Below are positions 1 through 6,071 of a DNA stretch of 32,960 nucleotides, piece after piece (position 1 is the first letter of the stretch; every line of letters begins with the position of its first letter). Source of the stretch: a virus. The position numbers were made by a program, and so were the translations under genes. Location: IMG/VR virus record IMGVR_UViG_3300030098_004818, positions 1 through 32,960 of that record, one strand, 5' to 3'. Under the pieces are notes generated by a model that searched no databases, was not told the origin of the DNA, and was given only the letters and a program-made list of their open reading frames with translations.

Positions 1-24
1 TTTATGGCACCGCTGCATGAGTAA
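1..24 (+). CDS. 3' end of an upstream gene, cut by the window edge
   Basis: A frame open from base 1 ends in a TAA at 22-24, overlapping the ATG of the next gene at 17 by 8 nt. Short overlaps of this kind are usual here, so this may be the tail of a plus-strand gene. Only seven codons are visible and no function can be given. Chance is a real alternative. Confidence 0.25.
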   Translation, partial: FMAPLHE

Positions 25-394
25 GATTTGCCAAAAATGTAAAGGCAACGGGTTTCTGCGCGATGGCGAAGTCATTACCCTGTGTGAGTGTTGCTGCAAA
101 AAGCCTAAGCAAAAAAAACAGCAACCCACCAGGCTATCAACCTTGGCTATTGCTGGACATTTGATTAGCAAAGACCGTGCGAAACAATACGGTTCTGCCT
201 CAAAAAATTTCGATGATATTGCTCGCCTCTGGTCGGCCTACTTAGATCAAGACCTTACAAAAAGCGACGTGTCTTGCCTCTTGAGCTTGCTCAAGATTGC
301 CCGACTAAAACGTAACGCAAACCACGAGGACAGTTGGATTGACCTTTGCGGCTATGCCGCTTTGGGGTCTGAAATTTCTGACGAAAGCGAATAA
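17..394 (+). CDS. Small phage protein, N-terminal Cys-rich knuckle plus DUF6378-like domain
   Basis: The 125-residue product begins with a Cys-rich segment (CQKCKGNGF near residue 5, then CECCC near 23) that resembles a DnaJ-type zinc ribbon. A basic linker follows. The C-terminal half has the pattern LKIARLKRNANHEDSWIDLC followed by GYAALGSE, which I recall from the phage domain DUF6378. The function of that domain is unknown to me. The gene is on the opposite strand from most of the window and its 3' end overlaps the convergent gene at 352-549 by 43 nt. No good ribosome binding site precedes the ATG, so it may depend on coupling to the gene cut at the edge. The domain name is from memory; the Cys motif is read directly. 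Confidence 0.7.
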   Translation: MSKICQKCKGNGFLRDGEVITLCECCCKKPKQKKQQPTRLSTLAIAGHLISKDRAKQYGSASKNFDDIARLWSAYLDQDLTKSDVSCLLSLLKIARLKRNANHEDSWIDLCGYAALGSEISDESE

Positions 395-549
395 TCTAAA
401 AGCAAGTCTTCGAGATTACCGGCAAACTTCCGCGCAATCTCCTCACTCTCAAAATTAAATGCTATGCCGTCACCGAGCGCGTCTTCAAAATACACGTCGG
501 TGCCTTCCTGGTTTGGTTGGTTTTCTATTGTTATTTTGTATTTGTGCAT
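352..549 (-). CDS. Small acidic hypothetical protein
   Basis: A 65-residue acidic protein starting MHKYKITIENQ and ending SSEISDPKAA. I do not recognise a family. The start is uncertain: an ATG at 573 and a TTG at 579 are in the same frame, and none has a clear Shine-Dalgarno. I chose 549 because the bases just upstream look promoter-like (TTGCAT, then TATACG) and because a terminator-like hairpin ends at about 577. It overlaps the convergent gene 17-394 at their 3' ends. The even residue mix and lack of low-complexity sequence favour a real gene, but evidence is thin. Confidence 0.5.
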   Translation of the reverse strand: MHKYKITIENQPNQEGTDVYFEDALGDGIAFNFESEEIARKFAGNLEDLLLDYSLSSEISDPKAA

Positions 550-576
550 TACCGTATAATCATATGAGGGCATATG

Positions 577-602
577 CAAAAAGAAAGTCCGTTTTGTGGA
601 CT
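577..602 (-). terminator. Likely intrinsic terminator after the integrase operon
   Basis: Read on the minus strand, AGTCC-acaaaac-GGACT is followed by TTCTTTTTG. A second, GC-rich hairpin (AGGCCGC/GCGGCCT) lies just before it at 604-620. The site is downstream of the 715-1518 gene in the direction of transcription and would insulate the next minus-strand gene. The stem is only five pairs, so strength is uncertain. Confidence 0.45.
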
Positions 603-714
603 CAGGCCGCGCTGCGGCCTAAAAATCAAAGCTGAGAAAACCTAAGTTGTTGATTTAGTTAAATTGCTGGTTTTTTTTCGAGGCAATCAAGTCCACAAAA
701 AGACCCTTACGTAC

Positions 715-1518
715 TCAAATTACGTCTTTGATAACCTCGTTGTATGCGCTCTCATAAGTCTTACGAGTCTTTTCAATGTCATATGCTCTCATGCTTCCCA
801 CCGTTGACCCATGTTGCAGCAAAGCCATATCGGTCATTCCATATACTCTTCGGAGCATTCCCACTAGCTGTATCGTTTCTTTTTTAAAAATCATTTTTAA
901 CAGATTGAACCAGTAGTCGTCTTTGGTTTCATCGCTTAACTCATATGTACCTTTTTTACGTTGAGTTAGAATATTTTCTTTTAACGCTTGCGCCAAAAAA
1001 TTTGTTACGACAGTCTTTTTTACGCCATATCGTTGTGCTGTGAGTATGAGATTGCCTGTCGTTATTGGCATATTGTTGCTAAATTTATTTAAACAGACTC
1101 TTAATATTGTTAGATAGGTTGGGTTTTGCGAAAACGACCGAAAACTCTTAGATACGCCTTCATCAGTTCGCCGCTCTATGACAGATAAATTGAAAGCGGT
1201 TGTCACTGAGTGCAATTGCCATCGGACAGCCTTTATAATCCCGAATAATTCTGCAAAGTTTTCTTCGTTTGAAAGTGCTTTGTACTCTTCAATAGTATCA
1301 ACACTTGCCATCACCTTTGCTCTCGCGGTCATGCTTTTACTTTTTCGTGCCAACCTTTTTTGTATTCGCGTTAATCGTTCTCGTTGCTCGTTTTTCTCAT
1401 TAGCTTCATTTTGTAAAGCTTCTATTTTCTTCCGAAGCTGTCGATTCTCTTCAAGTAGCTCGTGATATTTTTGCTCTTGTGTTTTCTCGCGTTGCGGAAA
1501 CTGTTTGATATTATCCAT
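715..1518 (-). CDS. Coiled-coil / winged-helix protein co-transcribed with the integrase
   Basis: A 267-residue protein I cannot assign to a family. Residues about 10-65 are strongly charged and heptad-like (HELLEENRQLRKKIEALQ), predicting a coiled coil. Residues about 150-200 look like a winged helix-turn-helix: ITTGNLILTAQRYGVKKTVV, then a basic hairpin TQRKKGTYEL. It begins 8 nt inside the end of the integrase gene, with a GGGAG ribosome site nine bases upstream, so the two are probably translated from one message. A DNA-binding protein in this position could control integration direction, lysogeny or integrase expression, but that is inference. It is much larger than a typical excisionase. 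A replication initiator-like winged-helix protein is another possibility. Confidence 0.7.
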   Translation of the reverse strand: MDNIKQFPQREKTQEQKYHELLEENRQLRKKIEALQNEANEKNEQRERLTRIQKRLARKSKSMTARAKVMASVDTIEEYKALSNEENFAELFGIIKAVRWQLHSVTTAFNLSVIERRTDEGVSKSFRSFSQNPTYLTILRVCLNKFSNNMPITTGNLILTAQRYGVKKTVVTNFLAQALKENILTQRKKGTYELSDETKDDYWFNLLKMIFKKETIQLVGMLRRVYGMTDMALLQHGSTVGSMRAYDIEKTRKTYESAYNEVIKDVI

Positions 1519-2743
1519 TTTGACTTACTCCCTGTTTTATCATTTGCAGAGCTCCGGCTAATTGTGTGTCTCGCCGTGCGGACTGCATCCAGTGACCGTA
1601 AACATCTCGAGTCAGCATGATTGAAGAATGTCCCATCACCGTTGCAATGACGCTATCGGTCCACTGCAAATCAAACAATAGCACACTGGCATAGAAATGC
1701 CTCAGATCGTGCCAGTTCATTTTGTAGTCGCCGTCTCTTAGCTCGTCTTGCAAGCCAGCCTTTTTTATTGCTGGAAACAATCCAACCTTTCTCCACCGAT
1801 TGATCGGGGGATAGCCACCGTCAACATATGGAAACACAAGATTCTGTTTGCGTTGCCTTTGAGGCTGCTGCTCTTTCCATGCCAAAAGTCTTGCTTTTAG
1901 ATCAGCAACCAGCGGCACGAGGCGATTACCGGCTTCGGTTTTCGGGGCTCCCACATCACCGTCTTTTTTCTGTGCCTTGTTGACCCGAACAACATTGTTT
2001 GCAAATTGAATATCATCCCATGTAAGCGCAACCTGTTCGCCACGTCTGAGGCCGGTCCATGCCGCAAACTCCATGATAAGGTCAAACGGCTCTCCGCTCA
2101 TCTGTAACTGTTGGTTGTGGCCTCTCAAGCTTGCCTGTTCACCGTTCTCTATTATTGCAGCAATAGCGGCCTGAGAAATACGTTTAGCCTTGCGCTTGGT
2201 TTTTTTGGGCAGACGTATCAATCTTTCGCCTAGAGACCCGCACGGATTATATTTCAGCGTTCCTTGCACCACGCCAAACCGCAGGGCGCGTGAAAAAGCT
2301 GAGTACATATGACGGCCCGTTTTATTCGCCCGGCCCTCAAATATTTGCGGCACTAGGTGATGCTGTATGTCACCGCTTGTTAGTTGATGTACTGGGATGT
2401 TGCCGACCCGCGTTTTGTCAATGAGCATATCTGCGGCTTGGTTTAGATAATTCTCAAGTGCGTGAAAATAATTAGGGCTGATCTCTGACGGCACACGTCT
2501 ATTTTCAGCATGAAGAAAGCTGCCAAATTTTTCCGCTGCACCAACGAGCGTGTCGAAGTCTTTTTGTTTGGAATTATCAATGAATGTTTCGTCGGCGAGA
2601 CGCTCTTGGGTATGCTCAAGTATTTTTCTGGCCTCGGCCAGTGTTTTTGCGGTGGGCTGACCCCCGCCATATTTTCGCAGATCGATTCGGTATACGTCTC
2701 TTTTTTTGTGCTTAGTTATTTCTTGCGGGATGAAAGCTGGCAC
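1511..2743 (-). CDS. int: Tyrosine-family phage integrase
   Basis: A 410-residue site-specific recombinase that would join phage attP to a host tRNA gene. The catalytic set is visible: Arg in WTGLRRGEQVALTWDDI (about 230), the box HDLRHFYASV (about 345), and a distal motif MGHSSIMLTRDVYGHW whose Tyr is the nucleophile. The N-terminal part (MPAFIPQEITKHKKRDVYRI) resembles an arm-binding domain, followed by a SAM-like core-binding region around 65-160. The start is GTG, supported by AGGAG seven bases upstream. A possible promoter (TTGCTA, 17 bp, TAATAG) lies at 2777-2805. The attachment site sits just upstream at 2923-2950, the classical int-attP arrangement. Length and motifs are complete, so it should be functional. 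Confidence 0.96.
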   Translation of the reverse strand: MPAFIPQEITKHKKRDVYRIDLRKYGGGQPTAKTLAEARKILEHTQERLADETFIDNSKQKDFDTLVGAAEKFGSFLHAENRRVPSEISPNYFHALENYLNQAADMLIDKTRVGNIPVHQLTSGDIQHHLVPQIFEGRANKTGRHMYSAFSRALRFGVVQGTLKYNPCGSLGERLIRLPKKTKRKAKRISQAAIAAIIENGEQASLRGHNQQLQMSGEPFDLIMEFAAWTGLRRGEQVALTWDDIQFANNVVRVNKAQKKDGDVGAPKTEAGNRLVPLVADLKARLLAWKEQQPQRQRKQNLVFPYVDGGYPPINRWRKVGLFPAIKKAGLQDELRDGDYKMNWHDLRHFYASVLLFDLQWTDSVIATVMGHSSIMLTRDVYGHWMQSARRDTQLAGALQMIKQGVSQNG

Positions 2744-2776
2744 AATTTGTCTCCTACGTTTCGGCCTTAATCGTTA

Positions 2777-2805
2777 CTATTAGTAAAAAAAACTTACCAT
2801 AGCAA
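2777..2805 (-). promoter_or_regulatory. Putative integrase promoter
   Basis: On the minus strand TTGCTA and TAATAG are separated by 17 bp, ending about 34 bp before the GTG start of the integrase. The match to sigma-70 is moderate. Because it abuts the attP arm repeats at 2831-2877, integrase binding could repress it. Confidence 0.4.
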
Positions 2806-2828
2806 CAATTTTTAAGGCCACGGGTGCA

Positions 2829-3083
2829 AATGTGTCAGATCGTCATTCTGTCTCATTGTGGCAGATTTGTGGCAAACGACCTAACGATGTCCGTTAAGCC
2901 GTTGTTTTATATGGGGTTTTAGTGGCGGGAGTGACGGGACTCGAACCCTTGAACAACCATTAATAGAATCAATGACTTAGCGTTATGCCACTGATAACAC
3001 AGGCAACAGAAGGAAACAACAGGAAACAGAAGGAAACTACTGACGACGCTCATTGTGGCAGATTGTGTCACATTGTGTCAAAA
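2829..3083. other. attP: attP region with phased repeat arms
   Basis: This stretch is mostly non-coding (2744-3067, 324 nt without a gene). At its centre is a tRNA 3' end (2923-2950), the probable crossover core. To the left are TGTGTCAGAT (2831), TGTGGCAGAT (2857) and TGTGGCAAAC (2868). To the right are three head-to-tail 10-mers TGTGGCAGAT, TGTGTCACAT, TGTGTCAAAA (3054-3083). Between core and right arm are four head-to-tail 10-mers beginning AGGCAAC or AGGAAAC (3001-3040). Repeats flanking a core are what arm-type integrase sites and excisionase sites look like. The repeats are read directly; the assignment to particular proteins is inference. Confidence 0.7.
2923..2950 (-). other. 3' end of a tRNA gene (attachment-site core)
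   Basis: Reading the minus strand, a T-arm (GGGTTCGAGTCCC) is followed by CACTCCC, the discriminator G and the encoded CCA end. The matching 5' acceptor strand GGGAGTG is absent upstream, so this is a fragment, not a gene. Phages that integrate into tRNA genes carry such a piece to rebuild the host gene. The outer T-stem pairs imperfectly (AAGGG against CCCGT), suggesting identity with the host gene begins at about GGG. From memory it most resembles a tRNA-Asp 3' end, but the isoacceptor is not certain. Confidence 0.8.
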
Positions 3084-3301
3084 CCCGTCTCCTTGCGATA
3101 GCAGCCTACGCTTTTTACGAGTGCGCCTTTGAAGGTTTCTCGACCGAAGGCGTGCAGCGCATAAATATTGTTTTCCACATGATCGCGGCACTGCTCCAAA
3201 CTGTAGAATACTAAGGGCTTGCCGTTCATGGATTCGACCCGCAATGCATCGTCTTCTAAGGTCGCAAAGCCCACATACATTATTATGATTATCTCGTACA
3301 T
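3068..3301 (-). CDS. Small conserved-looking hypothetical protein
   Basis: A 77-residue protein with MNGKPLVFYSLEQCRDHVEN in its centre, then ALHAFGRETFKGALVKSV and a short tail. I recall similar small proteins in marine podoviruses but know no function. It follows the lipoprotein gene by three bases and is the last gene of the late leftward operon before attP. Its stop overlaps the right attP arm repeats. Two starts are possible, the ATG at 3301 and one at 3280, neither with a strong ribosome site. Confidence 0.65.
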   Translation of the reverse strand: MYEIIIIMYVGFATLEDDALRVESMNGKPLVFYSLEQCRDHVENNIYALHAFGRETFKGALVKSVGCYRKETGFDTM

Positions 3302-3304
3302 GAA

Positions 3305-3541
3305 TTAGTGAACCCACCTGCTTGACCATATGCGCGGCGGTCTCCCCGCTGGCATATTGTGATTGGGTGGCAAGACCGGCGAGGTTCTAAAGACACATTC
3401 GCTTTCGAGGCGCGTCACTCTTTTCTCAATAGCTTTGTCTTTGTGCCAGCTATAAATAGAGTTTGCTCCACCCGCCGCCAAAAGCGGTAAGCAACCGCTC
3501 ACAAAAGCACACGTAACCACAATGGTAACTATTTTAGAAAT
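3305..3541 (-). CDS. Outer-membrane lipoprotein, probable o-spanin, likely ATT start
   Basis: The product, read from ATT at 3541, is MSKIVTIVVTCAFVSGCLPL and continues for 78 residues in all. It has a hydrophobic signal and a lipobox FVSGC, so Cys17 would be lipidated. A short coiled segment AIEKRVTRLESEC follows. The position overlapping the end of the lysozyme gene by 13 nt is typical of Rz1-like outer spanins. No ATG or well-placed GTG gives a full signal peptide. A strong GGAGAGGG lies four bases before the ATT, as in infC-type ATT starts. A GTG ten residues before the lipobox Cys is the alternative and would give a very short signal. Spanin function is inferred from position and lipobox. 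Confidence 0.6.
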   Translation of the reverse strand: MSKIVTIVVTCAFVSGCLPLLAAGGANSIYSWHKDKAIEKRVTRLESECVFRTSPVLPPNHNMPAGRPPRIWSSRWVH

Positions 3542-3966
3542 AACGCCCTCTCCGCATATCTTCGCCTCAACAAACCTGCCAGCACCCGACCACCGGCAAA
3601 TTTCCATCTCAAGAACTCATCCGCGCAATCTTCTTCACGGTTAAATTTTCGCCGCATTGTGCTTGATTGGAAGGCACCGCCACCGACATTAAATGTGAAG
3701 CTCACAAAAGCCGAAAACTGATTTGCTGTGACGGACACATATATAAGACGCGCCACCTGGCGTTCCGCATGAGCAACCTCTCTCGCCAGCAACACTTTTG
3801 CTTCATCTTCTGTAATTTGCCTGTGGCTCATATTAAGCTTTTGGCCGTCAATCCCGTAGGTGCTCCCATATCCTATTGTTGGCACACCCGCAGCGCATTT
3901 GTATGGTTCAAGCTTTAAGCCCTCAAAGGCGCGAATAAGGTTGAGCCCAGCAGCGTTTGTCTTCAT
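3529..3966 (-). CDS. Endolysin, GH24 lysozyme (T4/P21 R type)
   Basis: A 145-residue muramidase that would cut peptidoglycan at the end of infection. The family triad pattern E-x8-(D/C)-x5-T is seen in FEGLKLEPYKCAAGVPTIGY: Glu15, Cys24 and Thr30. Cys rather than Asp at the second place is an accepted variant. VTANQFSAFVSFTFNVGGGA and the C-terminal GLLRRRYAERALF are also typical of the family. There is no signal or SAR segment, so release should depend on a canonical holin, consistent with the holin-like gene two places upstream. The ATG overlaps the stop of the 54-residue membrane protein (ATGA). Confidence 0.93.
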   Translation of the reverse strand: MKTNAAGLNLIRAFEGLKLEPYKCAAGVPTIGYGSTYGIDGQKLNMSHRQITEDEAKVLLAREVAHAERQVARLIYVSVTANQFSAFVSFTFNVGGGAFQSSTMRRKFNREEDCADEFLRWKFAGGRVLAGLLRRRYAERALFLK

Positions 3967-4127
3967 GGCTTTGCTCTGAGCCCAGATTTGACCCTGCGCT
4001 TTTTCTTTTTTGACGGTGGAGTCTTACGGTGTTTTGGCTTGCCGAATACATACGAGCCAATAGTCAAACCGGCTGCATAGGCAAGCACAACTAAAAACAA
4101 GACTACGGTAAAAGCAGTCTCAGTCAT
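3963..4127 (-). CDS. Small single-pass membrane protein with basic tail, lysis cassette
   Basis: A 54-residue protein: MTETAFTVVLFLVVLAYAAG starts a transmembrane helix, followed by a strongly basic tail rich in Lys and Arg (KKKKRRVK). It sits between the holin-like gene (ATGA overlap) and the lysozyme (ATGA overlap), so it is probably a lysis accessory such as an antiholin, second holin or inner-membrane spanin. Size and lack of a coiled coil argue against a spanin. I chose ATG 4127 because it makes the standard overlap and has GGCAAGAA just upstream; a longer frame to 4202 is less likely. Confidence 0.65.
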   Translation of the reverse strand: MTETAFTVVLFLVVLAYAAGLTIGSYVFGKPKHRKTPPSKKKKRRVKSGLRAKP

Positions 4128-4549
4128 TTCTTGCCGAAAACCCGCCCACCAAACCAGAACGTCACTATGCAAGAAAATAGTCCGTTGATCTCTGAACTCC
4201 ACACCAACTGACTAGCCTTAATAGCAGACATGCCCTCATTCAGCATGATGATGTAAGCGCTTATTTCGACAAACAAAAAGAGCAACACAAACAAGTATGT
4301 GATTACAGGCCGCACACTGGCACGCAGACCATCAATGAATTTACCGCCGCTAATTTTTGAATCGTGCTGATGAATCGTTTCCACTTCGCGGATCTCGGCG
4401 TCAAGCGCCATTTCCTCACGCTTGTTTTGCGCCATCGCCGCAAGCATTTTAAGCTCGTGTTTGTTGTCTTCTTTTTTCTGGAAGTAGTCCATTATTTTCG
4501 GCAAGAACGAGGTAGCAAACCCGAGAGCCGAACCTATTAAAGTAAACAT
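4124..4549 (-). CDS. Holin-like membrane protein (3TM holin / gene-transfer release type)
   Basis: A 141-residue protein with an N-terminal hydrophobic segment (MFTLIGSALGFATSFLPKIM), a charged middle (KHELKMLAAMAQNKREEMAL), and two C-terminal hydrophobic helices (VITYLFVLLFLFVEISAYII and LFSCIVTFWFGGRVFG). This layout matches proteins annotated as 3TM holins of gene-transfer-agent type. It lies directly upstream of the lysozyme block. The ATG at 4549 overlaps the stop of the preceding 41-residue gene (TAATG), so it is likely translated by coupling. The family name is from memory. Confidence 0.7.
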   Translation of the reverse strand: MFTLIGSALGFATSFLPKIMDYFQKKEDNKHELKMLAAMAQNKREEMALDAEIREVETIHQHDSKISGGKFIDGLRASVRPVITYLFVLLFLFVEISAYIIMLNEGMSAIKASQLVWSSEINGLFSCIVTFWFGGRVFGKK

Positions 4550-4674
4550 TAGACTACGCTCGAATAGCCGATTACGCACCCCACAACAAAACAAGCTCCA
4601 CATTTTATGAGGAGCTTTTTGTTTATGGTTACATAATCAATAACTAAGTCTTTGTAATATTCTATGTGTTTCAT
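4549..4674 (-). CDS. 41-residue membrane peptide upstream of the holin
   Basis: A short gene encoding MKHIEYYKDLVIDYVTINKK followed by a hydrophobic stretch LLIKCGACFVVGCVIGYSS. The ATG at 4674 has GAGG five bases upstream, and the TAA overlaps the holin ATG, which supports real translation. One transmembrane helix with a charged N-terminus is predicted. Tiny membrane proteins beside holins often act as pinholins or antiholins; that role here is inference. A hairpin inside the gene (4591-4617) mimics a terminator. Confidence 0.65.
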   Translation of the reverse strand: MKHIEYYKDLVIDYVTINKKLLIKCGACFVVGCVIGYSSVV

Positions 4675-4692
4675 AGTAACCTCATTAGTTTG

Positions 4693-5055
4693 TTACTCAG
4701 CAGTTCTAGTGCTGGACACCGGTGGATGTTTGGAATTGTGAATGTGGATTATGTGATCGACATCTTTACGTAAATGCTCAACCTCTGTCAGCAGTTGTGC
4801 CATCTGCATCTGATCTCTACGCAGGTTTTCGGGGCTGGACATTTTCGCTAGCACATCAAGCCTTTGTTCCTGCGTCTCTGTGACAGTCCAAAGCTTGTCG
4901 GCCCGTGCATCGCTTTTGCGTAGGCGCGTTTCAATGTCCTCAAGCTTTTCGGTAATAATTTTTATGTTTGATTTTGCGACTGCCATAGCGCCAGCCACTG
5001 ACACGAGCATACCTGCCACAGTCATTACTAATCGTAAGTCAATGGTGCCGTCCAT
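4693..5055 (-). CDS. Membrane-anchored coiled-coil protein
   Basis: A 120-residue protein with a transmembrane helix at about residues 8-30 (LVMTVAGMLVSVAGAMAVAK) followed by a long heptad-rich region (ITEKLEDIETRLRKSDARAD, then QMAQLLTEVEHLRKDVDHII). One N-terminal helix plus a periplasmic coiled coil is the layout of inner-membrane spanins, and it lies next to the lysis cassette. A phage-encoded DUF2730-like protein is the alternative. A ribosome site AGGT lies eight bases before the ATG. Function inferred from topology and place. Confidence 0.6.
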   Translation of the reverse strand: MDGTIDLRLVMTVAGMLVSVAGAMAVAKSNIKIITEKLEDIETRLRKSDARADKLWTVTETQEQRLDVLAKMSSPENLRRDQMQMAQLLTEVEHLRKDVDHIIHIHNSKHPPVSSTRTAE

Positions 5056-5064
5056 TACGAAAAC

Positions 5065-5664
5065 CTAATTTTGGAACTGAATATCTGATAGGTCAGCTTT
5101 GTTCACTGTGAAACCGGACACGCAGAACCGCAAAGTTTCCGAAGTGCCTGTCCACGTTTGCACGACACTACCAGCAATAGATAATGTTAAAGTTGTGCCG
5201 GTTCGCTGCCATTTAAATTGGTCGTTTACACTAAAGTTTATTGAGGATGTTTTTGATGTGCTGCCCTCAAAGGTTTCAATGTTGCGAGTGCCTGTGGTTG
5301 CATCAAACCAATAGCTATTGCTCATGCTATTCAAACCCTGCATGAATGCGGTTTGTGACCACGTAGAGTCTTCAGTTATATCAAAAAAGCCGTAGCTTGA
5401 ATCTGTGTTTCCACCCATATCTCCGGTCTGGGTGTATTGCCAAACAAAATCACCGTCTAAAACTGGAGCAGTTGCGTGTTTTATGCGGATATTATTAAAC
5501 CCGCCGCCGGTAGTTGCGGTCTTAGATATGTCGTCATTGGATCTAGTCCAGTTGGCAAGACCTTGAACGCTGCCGTCCCACATGGCTGCTGTAATGCTCG
5601 TCAACGCACTTAGCCCACCGCTCACGCCAGCACCAAATCCAATCAATTGTGTGGTCTGCAACAT
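5065..5664 (-). CDS. Probable tail-associated protein with lectin-like beta fold
   Basis: A 199-residue protein rich in Ser, Thr, Gly and aromatic residues. After a short N-terminal segment, the rest (TEDSTWSQTAFMQGLNSMSN, FKWQRTGTTLTLSIAGSVVQ, ETLRFCVSGF) reads like a concanavalin-type beta sandwich. It follows the tail fibre and a small gene in the same operon, so it may be a receptor-binding or fibre-tip protein. No catalytic motif is seen. The start overlaps the stop of the previous gene (TGATG). The fold is inferred from composition and motif rhythm. Confidence 0.6.
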   Translation of the reverse strand: MLQTTQLIGFGAGVSGGLSALTSITAAMWDGSVQGLANWTRSNDDISKTATTGGGFNNIRIKHATAPVLDGDFVWQYTQTGDMGGNTDSSYGFFDITEDSTWSQTAFMQGLNSMSNSYWFDATTGTRNIETFEGSTSKTSSINFSVNDQFKWQRTGTTLTLSIAGSVVQTWTGTSETLRFCVSGFTVNKADLSDIQFQN

Positions 5665-6071
5665 CAGAAGGCGTCTCGTAAGTGTTTCTGAAACGCGGCT
5701 ACATCAAGCGCACTTTTGCTTTCCAGTGCGCGTATGCGGTTTTCTTGATCCATTGCCAACTTAAAAAACACGCTGACTGGCTGTGCGTATTGTGCATCTT
5801 TATTTGCGGCAATTTCAGATTCGCTTAGTGCTACCGCTTCCCAGTCCTCTACTCTCTTAGATGATGATGGCACGTCAACCGATAGATCTGACAGATCTGG
5901 TTGAGTAACTATTGCATTTAGTTTGTGCGTGCTGGCGTCATATTCAGGCGCATTCTTTTTATCTAGCTCAATCCAAACTTGAGGCTTGTTAAAAACGCGC
6001 TCAAGCTTGTCTTCAGTGCGTTTTTTCAGAACCTCGCCGGTTGCCCGGTCAATTTTTACCCATTCAGTCAT
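5664..6071 (-). CDS. Tail-fibre-associated hypothetical protein
   Basis: A 135-residue protein beginning MTEWVKIDRATGEVLKKRTE. The middle has acidic and Ser-rich segments, and the C-terminus has a helix with heptad spacing (FKLAMDQENRIRALESK). Small proteins of this kind directly after a fibre gene are often fibre chaperones or fibre-bound components, but I do not recognise the family. The ATG at 6071 overlaps the fibre stop (TGATG) and has GAGG seven bases upstream; a GTG one codon earlier is less well spaced. Confidence 0.6.
   Translation of the reverse strand: MTEWVKIDRATGEVLKKRTEDKLERVFNKPQVWIELDKKNAPEYDASTHKLNAIVTQPDLSDLSVDVPSSSKRVEDWEAVALSESEIAANKDAQYAQPVSVFFKLAMDQENRIRALESKSALDVAAFQKHLRDAF

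Noticed and set aside
2921-2993. A complete tRNA gene
   Set aside because: Only the T-arm and 3' acceptor strand are present. No 5' acceptor GGGAGTG or D and anticodon arms could be found upstream.
3001-3083. CRISPR-like short tandem repeats
   Set aside because: Repeats are 10 bp with no spacers and lie beside an integrase and attachment core, so arm-type or excisionase sites fit better.
4591-4617. Terminator-like hairpin AGCTCC/GGAGCT with T-rich flanks
   Set aside because: It lies within the 41-codon membrane-protein gene, whose ribosome site and TAATG coupling are convincing. The T-rich flanks come from Lys codons and the stem is only six pairs.
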